A stretch of 47,685 nucleotides of DNA from Streptomyces sp. NRRL WC-3618 (GCF_001280005.1 NZ_LGDW01000453.1:1-47685); one strand, 5' to 3'; shown: positions 23,803 to 31,144, numbered from the stretch's first letter. The notes: a model not told the origin generated them from the letters alone. Numbers and translations are program-made.

Positions 23803-24627
23803 ATGGGGGAAACACAGGACACACGGCCCACTTCGGAGTTCCACGCGCGCAACTTCTCGCCGGACGTCGGACGGCGCGTGGCGGCCCTGGACGCGCAGGA
23901 CCAGGCCGACGGGGTGCGTCGGCTGCGCGCCTGGACCCAGAGCGCACTGGCCCTCCGGCCGGGCGAACGCGTGATCGACGTGGGATGCGGCACGGGATCG
24001 CAGACGCAGGTCCTGGCGGCGGCCGTCGAACCGTCCGGCGACGCGCTGGGCATCGAGGCGAGCCCGGCGCTGCGCGAGGTCGCCGAGCAGCGGGCGGAGG
24101 CGGCCGGCAGCCCGGCCCGCTTCCGGGACGGCGACGCGCTCGCCCTCCCGCTCCCGGACGCCACCGCGGACGTGGTCTGGTGCGAGCGGGTCCTGCAGCA
24201 CCTCTCCGAACCGGACAGGGCCGTCGGCGAAATGGCGCGGGTCCTGCGCCCCGGCGGACGGGTGGCGCTCATCGACTCGGACTGGGCGACCGCCCTGCTG
24301 CACCCCGGCGACCCCGAAGCGGTGGCCGCGCTCATGTCCGGCGCCCTGACCGCGGCGGCCAACCCGTACTCCGGACGCCGGCTCCTCGGCCAGTTGTCCG
24401 CGGCGGGGCTGGTGATCGACGACCAGGGATCGCAGGCCCTGCTCCAGGACAACTCGACGGTGCAGTGGCCGCTGGTCCGGATGATGGGCGAGTCCGCCGT
24501 GCGGCGCGGCCGACTGACCGAGGCACAGCGCGAGCGCCTCTACGAGGAACTGGCCGACGCCGCGCAGCGGGGCGCACTGCACATGTCGGTGACGATGTTC
24601 GCCGTCGTGGCGCACCGCCCCGCCTGA
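23803..24627 (+). CDS. Class I SAM-dependent methyltransferase
   Basis: 274 residues, Rossmann-fold methyltransferase of the UbiE/Methyltransf_11 type. The SAM-binding glycine loop is VIDVGCGTGSQTQVLAAAV (motif I), then GIEASPALREVA (motif II). DVVWCERVLQHLSEPDRAVGEMARVLRPGGRVALID is motif III plus the post-motif. The ATG at 23803 has AGGGTGGG upstream; in-frame GTG codons at 23782 and 23794 are alternatives, and the first overlaps the stop of the preceding gene. The methyl acceptor is unknown. Confidence 0.87.
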   Translation: MGETQDTRPTSEFHARNFSPDVGRRVAALDAQDQADGVRRLRAWTQSALALRPGERVIDVGCGTGSQTQVLAAAVEPSGDALGIEASPALREVAEQRAEAAGSPARFRDGDALALPLPDATADVVWCERVLQHLSEPDRAVGEMARVLRPGGRVALIDSDWATALLHPGDPEAVAALMSGALTAAANPYSGRRLLGQLSAAGLVIDDQGSQALLQDNSTVQWPLVRMMGESAVRRGRLTEAQRERLYEELADAAQRGALHMSVTMFAVVAHRPA

Positions 24628-24726
24628 CCTGCCCCCGAGGCGTCGACGTCTCCGGCGTGCGGCCGGGGGCACGCCGTGATCCGCTGGGTGGCCGAGGCAT
24701 CCGACGACTGACCCGGTGGCGGCGCG

Positions 24727-25356
24727 ATGTGCTGGAGTGCGACGGCGGATCTGGTGGCGGGCGTGGGTGTCGCCGCCGTGGGCATGGCCGCCGTGAGCAC
24801 GGTGCTCCGAGCCGGCCGCAGCCGTGATCTGCCGCTGGCCGCGCTGCCCCTGCTCCTGGGGGCCCACCAGATCGTCGAGTCGCTGGTCTGGCGGGCGGAC
24901 GGCGGAACCGGTCCGGCGACCGTGGCCTGGGCCGCCATCGCCCTTCCGCTGCTGGCCCTGTGGGTGCCGGCGGCCGTCCTGTGCGCGGCACCCAGGACCG
25001 CGCGAGGCCGCCTCCTGCTGCCGCTGGCCGCGGGCGTCGCGACGAGCACGGCACTCGCGTACAACCTGGCGACTCACCAGGTGGCAGCGGACATCCGGGG
25101 CCACACCGTCGGGTACGCCGTCCACCTGTCCCACTCCGGACTGGTCCTCGTCGGCTATCTGCTCGCCACGGTCGGCTCCCTCCTCCTCTCCGGAGACCGG
25201 CGGCTGCTGCTGTTCGGGATCCTGGCCGGTGTGGGCGCGCCGGTGTGCTGGGTCCTGTGGCGACTGGAGTTCGTGTCGACCTGGTGCGCCCTCGCCTCGC
25301 TCTGCTCCCTGGTCCTGCTGCACTGGGCCAGGAGCCGCCCGCTGCCACGGCGTTGA
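24727..25356 (+). CDS. DUF6629 family integral membrane protein
   Basis: 209 residues, mostly hydrophobic, with about six to seven membrane helices. The N-terminus MCWSATADLVAG and the following LPLAALPLLLGAHQIVESLVWRADG are the DUF6629 pattern. Conserved His and Trp residues lie at the helix ends, including HLSHSGLVLVGYLLA. Function is unknown; the family is common in actinobacteria. It lies 99 bp after the methyltransferase gene, same strand. Confidence 0.8.
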   Translation: MCWSATADLVAGVGVAAVGMAAVSTVLRAGRSRDLPLAALPLLLGAHQIVESLVWRADGGTGPATVAWAAIALPLLALWVPAAVLCAAPRTARGRLLLPLAAGVATSTALAYNLATHQVAADIRGHTVGYAVHLSHSGLVLVGYLLATVGSLLLSGDRRLLLFGILAGVGAPVCWVLWRLEFVSTWCALASLCSLVLLHWARSRPLPRR

Positions 25357-25435
25357 GCAGGCGTCCCGGGAGTGGGTGTGGAGACATGGTGAAGGGGAAG
25401 CTGGGGAAGGAGAAGTGCGCAACGGCGGAGGGGTG

Positions 25436-25795
25436 ATGGATTCCACCACGACAGTGATTGTGATCGTCGCGGTCCTGGCGGTGGCCGCGCTGGCCGTGGC
25501 CGCCGTGCTGCTGATACGGCTGGTGCGCGCCCGCCGGGATCTGCGGCGCGCGGGCCTGCCGACGAGCGGGCGTTGGGTCTTCTGGGGCGCGGTCATCTAC
25601 CTGGTGCTTCCGACCGACCTCGTGCCCGACCCCGTCTATCTGGACGACATCGGCGTCCTCCTGCTCGCTCTGCGCAGCCTGCGCGCGCAGAGCCGGGAGC
25701 TCGGCGCCGGAGGACCGCCCGAACCCGCTCCGGCCGGCCGCCCGAAGGAATACGGCGACGAATACCGCGACAAATACCGCGACAAATATCTCTGA
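25436..25795 (+). CDS. DUF1232 (YkvA-like) membrane protein with C-terminal repeats
   Basis: 119 residues. An N-terminal membrane helix (about 4-26) and a short basic loop (RLVRARRDLRRAG) are followed by VFWGAVIYLVLPTDLVPDPVYLDDIGVLLLAL, the DUF1232 core with the P-x-D-x-x-P-D motif. The ATG at 25436 follows GGCGGAGGGGTG. The extreme C-terminus (EYGDEYRDKYRDKYL) is encoded by a 12-bp tandem repeat that runs into a 9-bp repeat beyond the stop. It is followed by a strong hairpin terminator. Confidence 0.82.
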   Translation: MDSTTTVIVIVAVLAVAALAVAAVLLIRLVRARRDLRRAGLPTSGRWVFWGAVIYLVLPTDLVPDPVYLDDIGVLLLALRSLRAQSRELGAGGPPEPAPAGRPKEYGDEYRDKYRDKYL

Positions 25796-25813
25796 TATCT
25801 CTGATATCTCTGA
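25748..25813. repeat. Nested tandem repeats spanning the DUF1232 stop codon
   Basis: Three imperfect 12-bp units GAATACGGCGAC / GAATACCGCGAC / AAATACCGCGAC (25748-25783), a transition unit (25784-25795), and three perfect 9-bp copies of TATCTCTGA (25787-25813). Each TATCTCTGA unit carries an in-frame TGA, so the gene has three successive in-frame stop codons. The 9-bp block is unusually AT-rich for this genome. Confidence 0.85.
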
Positions 25814-25824
25814 GGAACGGCGAA

Positions 25825-25856
25825 GGCTCGGCCCGCGGTCTCCCGCGAGCCGAGCC
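25825..25856. terminator. Bidirectional hairpin terminator
   Basis: GGCTCGGCCCGCGG-tctc-CCGCGAGCCGAGCC: 14-bp stem with one mismatch and a 4-nt loop, followed by AAAT. It lies between the convergent DUF1232 and ferredoxin reductase genes. Confidence 0.7.
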
Positions 25857-25890
25857 AAATCGTCGCTCGTGCTGTTTACTGCGGTGCTGC

Positions 25891-27255
25891 TTACGCCTCG
25901 CTGGCCCGGAGCATGTCCTCGCGCTCCACGATCTTCACGCGCTCGCGACCCTGGGGCTCACCCAGAGCCTTCTCCGCGGCGTCCAGCCGGTGCCAGCCCT
26001 CCCAGGTGGTGAAGCGGACGTTCCGCTCGCCGAGGAACGCGTCGACGGCCTCCGGCGCGGGCGAAGGGGGCGCGGGCAGACGGCCGTTCGTGTAGTCGTC
26101 CAGCAGATTGGCGACGGTCTCGTTGGCGTCGCCCTTGGTGTGCCCGATCAGCCCGACGGGGCCGCGCCGGATCCAGCCGGTGACGTACATCGAGGGGAGG
26201 TGGGTGCCGGTGTCGTCGATCACCCGGCCGCCCTTGTCGGGGACGGTGCCGGACTCGACGTCCCAGGGCAGCTTGGGCAGCTTGTCGGAGAGGTAGCCCA
26301 CCGCGCGGTAGACCGCTCCGAGGTCCCAGTCCTTGAACTCGCCGGTGCCCTTGACGTTGCCGGTGCCGTCGAGAGCGGTGCGTTCCGTCCGCAGGCCGAC
26401 GACCTTTCCGTCCTCGCCGAGGATCTCGGTCGGTGACTCGAAGAAGTGCAGGAACAGCTTGTGCGGGCGGTCGCCGATGTCGCGGATCGCCCAGTTCTCC
26501 AGCGTCTTCGCGACCATGTCGGCCTGCTTGTTGCCGCGCCGGGTCGCGATCGAGCCGTCGTCGTAGTCGATGTCCTCGGGGTCGACGATGACCTCGATGT
26601 TGGGGGAGTGGTCCAGCTCGCGCAGCTCCATCGGGCTGAACTTGGCCTGCGCCGGGCCGCGGCGGCCGAAGACGTGGACCTCGAGCGCCTTGTTGGCCTT
26701 GAGCCCCTCGTGGACGTTCGGCGGGATCTCGGTGGGCAGCAGCTCGTCCGCCGTCTTGGCCAGAACGCGCGCCACGTCGAGTGCGACGTTGCCGACTCCG
26801 AGGACCGCGACCTTCTCCGCGCCGAGCGGCCAGGTGCGCGGCACGTCCGGGTGTCCGTCGTACCAGGAGACGAAGTCCGCGGCGCCGTAGGAGCCGTCCA
26901 GCTCGATGCCGGGTATGTCGAGCGCCCGGTCGGCGGTGGCTCCCGTGGAGAAGATCACCGCGTCGTAGAAGGCGCGCAGATCGTCCAGGTTGATGTCGGC
27001 CGGGTAGTCGACGTTGCCGAAGAGGCGGATCTGCGGCTTGTCGAGCACCTGGTGCAGGGCCGTGATGATGCCCTTGATGCGGGGGTGGTCGGGGGCGACG
27101 CCGTACCGGATCAGCCCGAACGGGGCCGGCATCCGCTCGAACAGGTCGATGGAAACGCCGGGTTCCGCGGCCACTGCGGATTTGAGCAACGCGTCGGCGG
27201 CGTAGATCCCGGCGGGGCCGGCTCCGACAATGGCCACCCGCAGTGGGCGAGGCAT
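25891..27255 (-). CDS. fprA: FprA-type ferredoxin/adrenodoxin-NADP reductase
   Basis: 454-residue FAD- and NADP-binding reductase. The N-terminal FAD fingerprint is VAIVGAGPAGIYAADALL, followed by MPAPFGLIRYGVAPDHPRIKGI. The NADP fold is VAVLGVGNVALDVARVLA, and a second Rossmann-type segment ends in YVTGWIRRGPVGLIGHTKGDANETV, which binds the flavin pyrophosphate. This is the mycobacterial FprA/adrenodoxin-reductase pattern: electrons from NADPH to ferredoxins that feed cytochromes P450. The ATG at 27255 (MPRPLRV) has GAAGGGAA upstream; an in-frame extension to 27282 lacks family character. An iron-box-like site (27301-27319) lies 46 bp upstream. Confidence 0.93.
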   Translation of the reverse strand: MPRPLRVAIVGAGPAGIYAADALLKSAVAAEPGVSIDLFERMPAPFGLIRYGVAPDHPRIKGIITALHQVLDKPQIRLFGNVDYPADINLDDLRAFYDAVIFSTGATADRALDIPGIELDGSYGAADFVSWYDGHPDVPRTWPLGAEKVAVLGVGNVALDVARVLAKTADELLPTEIPPNVHEGLKANKALEVHVFGRRGPAQAKFSPMELRELDHSPNIEVIVDPEDIDYDDGSIATRRGNKQADMVAKTLENWAIRDIGDRPHKLFLHFFESPTEILGEDGKVVGLRTERTALDGTGNVKGTGEFKDWDLGAVYRAVGYLSDKLPKLPWDVESGTVPDKGGRVIDDTGTHLPSMYVTGWIRRGPVGLIGHTKGDANETVANLLDDYTNGRLPAPPSPAPEAVDAFLGERNVRFTTWEGWHRLDAAEKALGEPQGRERVKIVEREDMLRASEA

Positions 27256-27300
27256 GATCAGGTTCCCTTCGAGCGATGACAAGATCTTCGAAGCGAAGCC

Positions 27301-27319
27301 TAAGTTAAGGCAAGCCTAA
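27301..27319. promoter_or_regulatory. Iron-box-like site upstream of fprA
   Basis: TAAGTTAAGGCAAGCCTAA matches 14 of 19 positions of the DmdR/IdeR/DtxR iron-box consensus TTAGGTTAGGCTAACCTAA, including the GGC and CCTAA core. A 9-bp direct repeat AAGCCTAAG occurs at 27296-27304 and again at 27312-27320, with the second copy inside the box. The position, 46 bp upstream of the reductase start, is right for repression by iron-bound DmdR1. Assignment is by consensus comparison from memory. Confidence 0.5.
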
Positions 27320-27413
27320 GCTGGTACGGGGGTCGGGGTTATGAGCTCATAAAGCGGACTTATGTGTGCACGGGCGATCCGTGCGATCCGCGTAGGGCAC
27401 CGGGGGCACCTGT

Positions 27414-27689
27414 TCAGGGCCGGTAGGACTGCTGCTGCGGGTGGGTCCGGCCCCCGGCCTCGCCGCTCCGCAGGTGCTCCGCCTGCTCCTTGGTCACCTT
27501 CTGCTCGGCACCGCAGAACGTGCACTGCGTCGTGTACTTCGTGGAGAAGGGGAACAGGGGCACGAAGAACAGGGTGAACTTCGTGACGCGCTTCCTGAGC
27601 GCGTGCGCGGAGGGGTTCGCGCACTGCCCGCACACCAGCGTGAGTATCGCGAGCTGGAACAGGTATCCCTTGGTGCCGAAGACGATCAT
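27414..27689 (-). CDS. Zinc-ribbon domain-containing protein
   Basis: 91 residues. Two CxxC knuckles (CGQC near residue 20 and CTFCGAEQ near residue 56) frame a hydrophobic helix and loop (FVPLFPFSTKYTTQ), the arrangement of the zinc-ribbon-15 family of small actinobacterial proteins. The N-terminus MIVFGTKGYL is also typical. Role unknown. The ATG at 27689 is divergent from the EFE-like gene; the 158-bp gap between them holds the CTACCCCC-type element at 27798-27815, which could serve either gene. Confidence 0.82.
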   Translation of the reverse strand: MIVFGTKGYLFQLAILTLVCGQCANPSAHALRKRVTKFTLFFVPLFPFSTKYTTQCTFCGAEQKVTKEQAEHLRSGEAGGRTHPQQQSYRP

Positions 27690-27797
27690 GTTCAGGTTCC
27701 TCCCAGGTCAGCCCCGCCGGCGCGGGGCTGCTGATGATACTGAGCGGGTCAAGATGCCCTCGTGAGCGCGGATCCGCGGGCCGCCCGCCGTGCCGGG

Positions 27798-27815
27798 CCC
27801 CTCAGAAGGGGGTAG
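27798..27815. promoter_or_regulatory. Shared 18-bp element upstream of the EFE-like gene
   Basis: On the minus strand this reads CTACCCCC-TTC-TGAGGGG. It matches 15 of 18 positions, with identical spacing, of the element midway between the divergent LuxR genes (30071-30088). The two arms are partially self-complementary. It ends 33 bp before the EFE start codon, where it would overlap or abut the core promoter. Confidence 0.65.
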
Positions 27816-27847
27816 TGGATCGTGTGCGTCCGGTTCATCTTGGTGGC

Positions 27848-28891
27848 ATGACCGAACTGCAGACCTTCCAACTGCCCCAGGCCGTCGAGGGCAGCGACGC
27901 CGACCGCGTACTCGGCCAGGCACTCGTCGCCGCCTGGCAGGCCGACGGCATCTTCCAGATCCAGGCCACTCCTGAACAGGACGCCGCCACCGGACGAGCC
28001 CTCGACGCGTCCCGGGCCTTCGTCGGCCGCCCGCTGAAGGAGAAGGCCCAGCACGTCTCCGACCTCACCTACAGCGGATACGTCGCCTCCGGTGAGGAGG
28101 AGACGGCCGGGGAGAAGGACGGCTCGGAGATCTTCACCGTCTGCCCCGACATCCCCGGCGACGACCCCCGCGTCCTCGACAGGTGGCCCTGCCACGGCCC
28201 CGCGCCCTGGCCGTCCGAGGACTACGCGGCGGCCATGAAGAGCTACATGGCCATCGTCGGCGACATCGGCCACCGTCTGCTCCAACTGACCGCGCTGGGC
28301 CTCGGCCTGGACGACATGGAGTACTTCACGCGGCTCACCGAAGACGGCTGGCACCACATGAGGGTGCTGCGCTTCCCGGCGGCGGACGCCACTTCAGAGC
28401 GCGGAATCGGCTCCCACACCGACTACGGTCTCCTCGTCATCGCGGCCCAGGACGACGTCGGCGGCCTCTACATACGGCCACCCGTCCCGGGCGAGACCCG
28501 CGGACGCAACTGGCTGCCCGAGGAGTCCATGGCGGGCCGCTACGAGAACGAGGACCCCTGGACCTTCGTCACCCCGGCCCCCTCCGTCTTCACCGTCTTC
28601 CCCGGCGACATCATGCAGTTCATCACCGGCGGGGCGCTCCTCTCCACCCCGCACAAGGTGCGTCTGGCCGACCGTGAGCGGTTCACCATGGCGTACTTCC
28701 ACGAGCCGTCGTTCCAGGCCGTGGCCCGACCCCTGGACGCCCCCGAGACGGACGAGTTCATCCACTACGGGACTCACTTCACCAATATGTTCATGCGCTG
28801 CTACCCCGAGCGTTCCACCACCGCGCGGATCGAGCAGGAGGACCGGCTGGTCGTCCTCGAGCGTCTCCGCAAGGAGGCCCTCACCTCTTGA
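27848..28891 (+). CDS. efe: 2-oxoglutarate-dependent ethylene-forming enzyme homologue
   Basis: 347 residues. It aligns along its whole length with the Pseudomonas syringae ethylene-forming enzyme, which makes ethylene from 2-oxoglutarate and hydroxylates L-arginine. The N-terminus MTELQTFQLP matches closely. DLTYSGYVASGEE gives Glu84, and GWHHMRVLRFP gives Arg172. IGSHTDYGLLVIAAQDDVGG holds iron ligands His190 and Asp192, and LLSTPHKVRLADRERF holds His269 and 2-oxoglutarate-binding Arg278. FTNMFMRCYPER keeps the Arg317-Cys-Tyr319 pocket. One visible change is Glu85, where the P. syringae enzyme has Val. The ATG at 27848 has only a weak GGTGG ribosome binding site. Other isopenicillin-N-synthase-like enzymes lack the SGYVASGEE and MFMRCY motifs. 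Confidence 0.9.
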   Translation: MTELQTFQLPQAVEGSDADRVLGQALVAAWQADGIFQIQATPEQDAATGRALDASRAFVGRPLKEKAQHVSDLTYSGYVASGEEETAGEKDGSEIFTVCPDIPGDDPRVLDRWPCHGPAPWPSEDYAAAMKSYMAIVGDIGHRLLQLTALGLGLDDMEYFTRLTEDGWHHMRVLRFPAADATSERGIGSHTDYGLLVIAAQDDVGGLYIRPPVPGETRGRNWLPEESMAGRYENEDPWTFVTPAPSVFTVFPGDIMQFITGGALLSTPHKVRLADRERFTMAYFHEPSFQAVARPLDAPETDEFIHYGTHFTNMFMRCYPERSTTARIEQEDRLVVLERLRKEALTS

Positions 28892-28916
28892 ACGGTGCCT
28901 GCCGCGGACCACTGAG

Positions 28917-28978
28917 GTCACCGGCGCGCTCTGAAGCCGCCCAGCGACTGCTGGGCGGCTTCAGAGCGCGCCGGTGAC
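28917..28978. terminator. Exceptionally long perfect hairpin between EFE and LuxR genes
   Basis: Perfect 29-bp arms (28917-28945 and 28950-28978) around a 4-nt GACT loop. The left arm reads GTCACCGGCGCGCTCTGAAG and then CCGCCCAGC. It lies 26 bp past the EFE stop and 27 bp before the LuxR stop of the convergent gene, so it should end transcription in both directions. Typical stems are 8-16 bp. Confidence 0.8.
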
Positions 28979-29005
28979 GAACGCTCGACCCGGCCTTGGC
29001 CGGTC

Positions 29006-29875
29006 TCAGGGCAGCAGGCCCAGGCGGCGGGCCGTCATGACCGTCTCCAGCCGGGAGTGGCATCCGAGCCTGCGCATCGCGCTGCGCAGATAGCTCTTCA
29101 CCGTCTCGGTCCGAAGGCCGAGTTCATCCGCCACGTCAGAGTTGGTCCGCCCCAGCGCGACGCACGACAGCACGTCGAGTTCTCGCGCCGACAGGACCGG
29201 GGCCGAGGAGCGGCGGGCCGTGGGGGCGCCCGCGTCGGCCAGTCTGTCGCTCAGCGCGGCGACCCGGTCCCGCAGGTCGGTGTCGGTGAGGTGCTGGGCG
29301 AGGACCCGCAGTTCGGCGTATGCCTCGCGGACTGTCTCCCATCGGGGGGACGCCGCCCCCGGCGGCCGGTCGTCCCCCGCCGGGGGTCCGTCGAGTTCGG
29401 CGAGGCGGCGCCGCACCTCGTCGCGCACCGCCAGGTTCTGTTCCAGGGCGCGGGCAGAGTCCATGACGGCGTCGACCGTCCGGTCACCCAGCCCGACGGA
29501 CTGGCGGACGGCGCCGTACATCACCGCCCGCACCGTCCGGTTCACCACGACGGGGGCCGCCACCATGGCGCGAATGCCCTCCTCGGCGACCATAAGATCG
29601 TAGTGATGGCTGATCCGCCGGGAGTTCGCGTAGTCGTTGACCGCGATGGGCCGGTGCAGAGCCACCGCCTTGCCGCCGAGTCCCATGCCGAATCCGAGAG
29701 TCAACCCGATGAGGGCTCTCGTCGAGTTGCCGACGAACTCGGTGAGCTGGGCGTGTCGCCCTCTGGCGACGACGCCGCCGAAAGTGAGATCCACGCCCGT
29801 TGTGTGGCGTAGCACATCGATAGCGCGTTTGAGTTGGCGGTCGTCGTCCGAAGTGGGGGGTGGTTTCACTGTCAT
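29006..29875 (-). CDS. GAF-domain LuxR family regulator (minus-strand paralogue)
   Basis: 289 residues. A GAF-like sensor domain (about 12-165) contains GLGGKAVALHRPIAVNDYANSRRISHHYD and EEGIRAMVAAPVVV. A helical linker follows, then a NarL/LuxR helix-turn-helix (about 225-285: LSARELDVLSCVALGRTNSDVADELGLRTETVKSYLRSAMRRLG). It shares domain order and motifs with the protein encoded at 30287-31144, including ITHxYD/ISHxYD, EExxRAMxAAPV and the R-S-A-M-R-K/R-L-G end, so the two are paralogues. No phospho-receiver domain is present, so the signal is likely a ligand or a partner protein. Confidence 0.9.
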   Translation of the reverse strand: MTVKPPPTSDDDRQLKRAIDVLRHTTGVDLTFGGVVARGRHAQLTEFVGNSTRALIGLTLGFGMGLGGKAVALHRPIAVNDYANSRRISHHYDLMVAEEGIRAMVAAPVVVNRTVRAVMYGAVRQSVGLGDRTVDAVMDSARALEQNLAVRDEVRRRLAELDGPPAGDDRPPGAASPRWETVREAYAELRVLAQHLTDTDLRDRVAALSDRLADAGAPTARRSSAPVLSARELDVLSCVALGRTNSDVADELGLRTETVKSYLRSAMRRLGCHSRLETVMTARRLGLLP

Positions 29876-30286
29876 ATGCTTCCTCGGTTTGCGCGGGGCT
29901 CAGTCCGCTCCCGCTGTCCGTTGTGAGGTGAGCCCGAGGGCGTCGCAAGAGGCGGGTCATGAGCCTTCAGTGCCCGTCGGTTCGGCGGTAATACGGTCGT
30001 ACATCCCGTTTTCCGGGCCTGGAAGCGGCCTTCTGTTGGCACCACCATGAGGTAAACCGTGCCGCCCCAGCTACCCCCGGATGAGGGGTGGAGCGGAGAG
30101 CGGCTTCCCTGCAAGGATGATGCCTGCTCGACCCGATCGCGAGCGTGTCGCCGGACTGTGACGACCCGTCAATTACCTTTGTGTGCAAGCTTCTTGACGC
30201 CATGAAGAGTTTGCAGAACTGTTTTCCTGGCGACGGGGGCAGCCAAGTGTCGGCCGGGTTCGGCCACGTAGGGAGTCAGCCCCGTC
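29876..30286. other. Divergent LuxR intergenic region, 411 bp
   Basis: Unusually long divergent region, with an AT-rich patch near 30170-30230 ahead of the plus-strand regulator. The CTACCCCC-type element (30071-30088) lies almost exactly in the middle, about 195-200 bp from each start codon. No gene is seen in it. Confidence 0.6.
30071..30088. promoter_or_regulatory. Shared 18-bp element midway between the paralogous LuxR genes
   Basis: CTACCCCC-GGA-TGAGGGG, partial dyad (ACCCC-N7-GGGGT, 30073-30089). It matches the site upstream of the EFE-like gene (27798-27815, opposite orientation) at 15 of 18 positions with the same spacing. It is equidistant from both regulator starts and is the best candidate for auto- and cross-regulation. 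Confidence 0.65.
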
Positions 30287-31144
30287 ATGTTGCCGGCGGA
30301 AGACAGCGAAGAGGCCGCCGCCGCCCGGGCCGCGGTGCTGGCGCTGCGCAGGGACAGCGGTCTGCCCGTCGCGGGTGTGGCCTGGGTCGTCGACCCGCAG
30401 TTGCTGCGGATCGGTGAGACCAGCGGTGCGAAGTCGCAGCGACGCCGGGGGTTCCCCGTGCCGGCGGGCACTGGACTGATCGGCGAGGTGCTGACGACCC
30501 GCCGGCTGACAGCGGTGAGCGACTACGGGTCGTCCCAGCAGATCACCCATGAGTACGACGCCTTCATCGCGGCGGAGGAAGTGCGGGCGATGGCGGCGGC
30601 GCCCGTGATCGTGGGAACCACGGTGCGGGCCGCGCTCTTCGTGGGGTCGCGCGACGCGGTACGGCTGGGCGACCGTGTACTGACCGCGGTGGCGGAGGCG
30701 GCACGCGACCTGGAGCAGTTCCTCGCGTCCCGCGAGCACGCGCACCGGCTCCTGACCGAGGCCAGGTGCGGACGGAACACCGCCTCGCCCCACGACACGG
30801 CGGCCCTGGAACAGGTGCACGCAATCCACCTGGAGCTGCTGGCGCTGGCGGCGACGCTCGGCGAGACCCGCCTCAAGGAACACTTCGGTGAAGTGTGTTC
30901 CCTGCTGGAGTCGGGCTGCTGCTCCGGGCGGACGAAGCCCGAGTCGGCGACGCGGCTGTCACCGCGCGAACTGGACGTCCTGGCCGCGGTCGCCGCAGGC
31001 TGCACCAACCTGGACATCTGCGATCGGCTCGGCATCGGCCTGGAGACCGTGAAGGGCCACCTGCGCTCGGCGATGCGCAAACTCGGCACCAGAACCCGGC
31101 TCGAAGCCGTCACCGCCGCCCGCCGGGCGGCCCTGCTTCCGTAG
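30287..31144 (+). CDS. GAF-domain LuxR family regulator (plus-strand paralogue)
   Basis: 285 residues. A GAF-like domain (about 8-150) contains PVPAGTGLIGEVLTTRRLTAVSDYGSSQQITHEYD and EEVRAMAAAPVIVGTTVRAALFVGS. A linker contains Cys residues (VCSLLESGCCSG), and the LuxR/NarL helix-turn-helix follows (LSPRELDVLAAVAAGCTNLDICDRLGIGLETVKGHLRSAMRKLG). The Cys pair in the linker and the C in the helix-turn-helix are not in the paralogue and could make it redox-sensitive. The ATG at 30287 has GGGAG 12 nt upstream. Convergent with the aldo/keto reductase gene. Confidence 0.9.
   Translation: MLPAEDSEEAAAARAAVLALRRDSGLPVAGVAWVVDPQLLRIGETSGAKSQRRRGFPVPAGTGLIGEVLTTRRLTAVSDYGSSQQITHEYDAFIAAEEVRAMAAAPVIVGTTVRAALFVGSRDAVRLGDRVLTAVAEAARDLEQFLASREHAHRLLTEARCGRNTASPHDTAALEQVHAIHLELLALAATLGETRLKEHFGEVCSLLESGCCSGRTKPESATRLSPRELDVLAAVAAGCTNLDICDRLGIGLETVKGHLRSAMRKLGTRTRLEAVTAARRAALLP

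Noticed and set aside
23278..25596. Open frame of about 770 codons on the minus strand across the DUF6479, methyltransferase and DUF6629 genes
   Set aside because: It spans three genes that are each well supported on the plus strand; the translation is low-complexity.
30287..31144. LuxR regulators as acyl-homoserine-lactone receptors
   Set aside because: The N-terminal domain is GAF-like and lacks the conserved pocket residues of autoinducer-binding domains; the name LuxR refers only to the helix-turn-helix.
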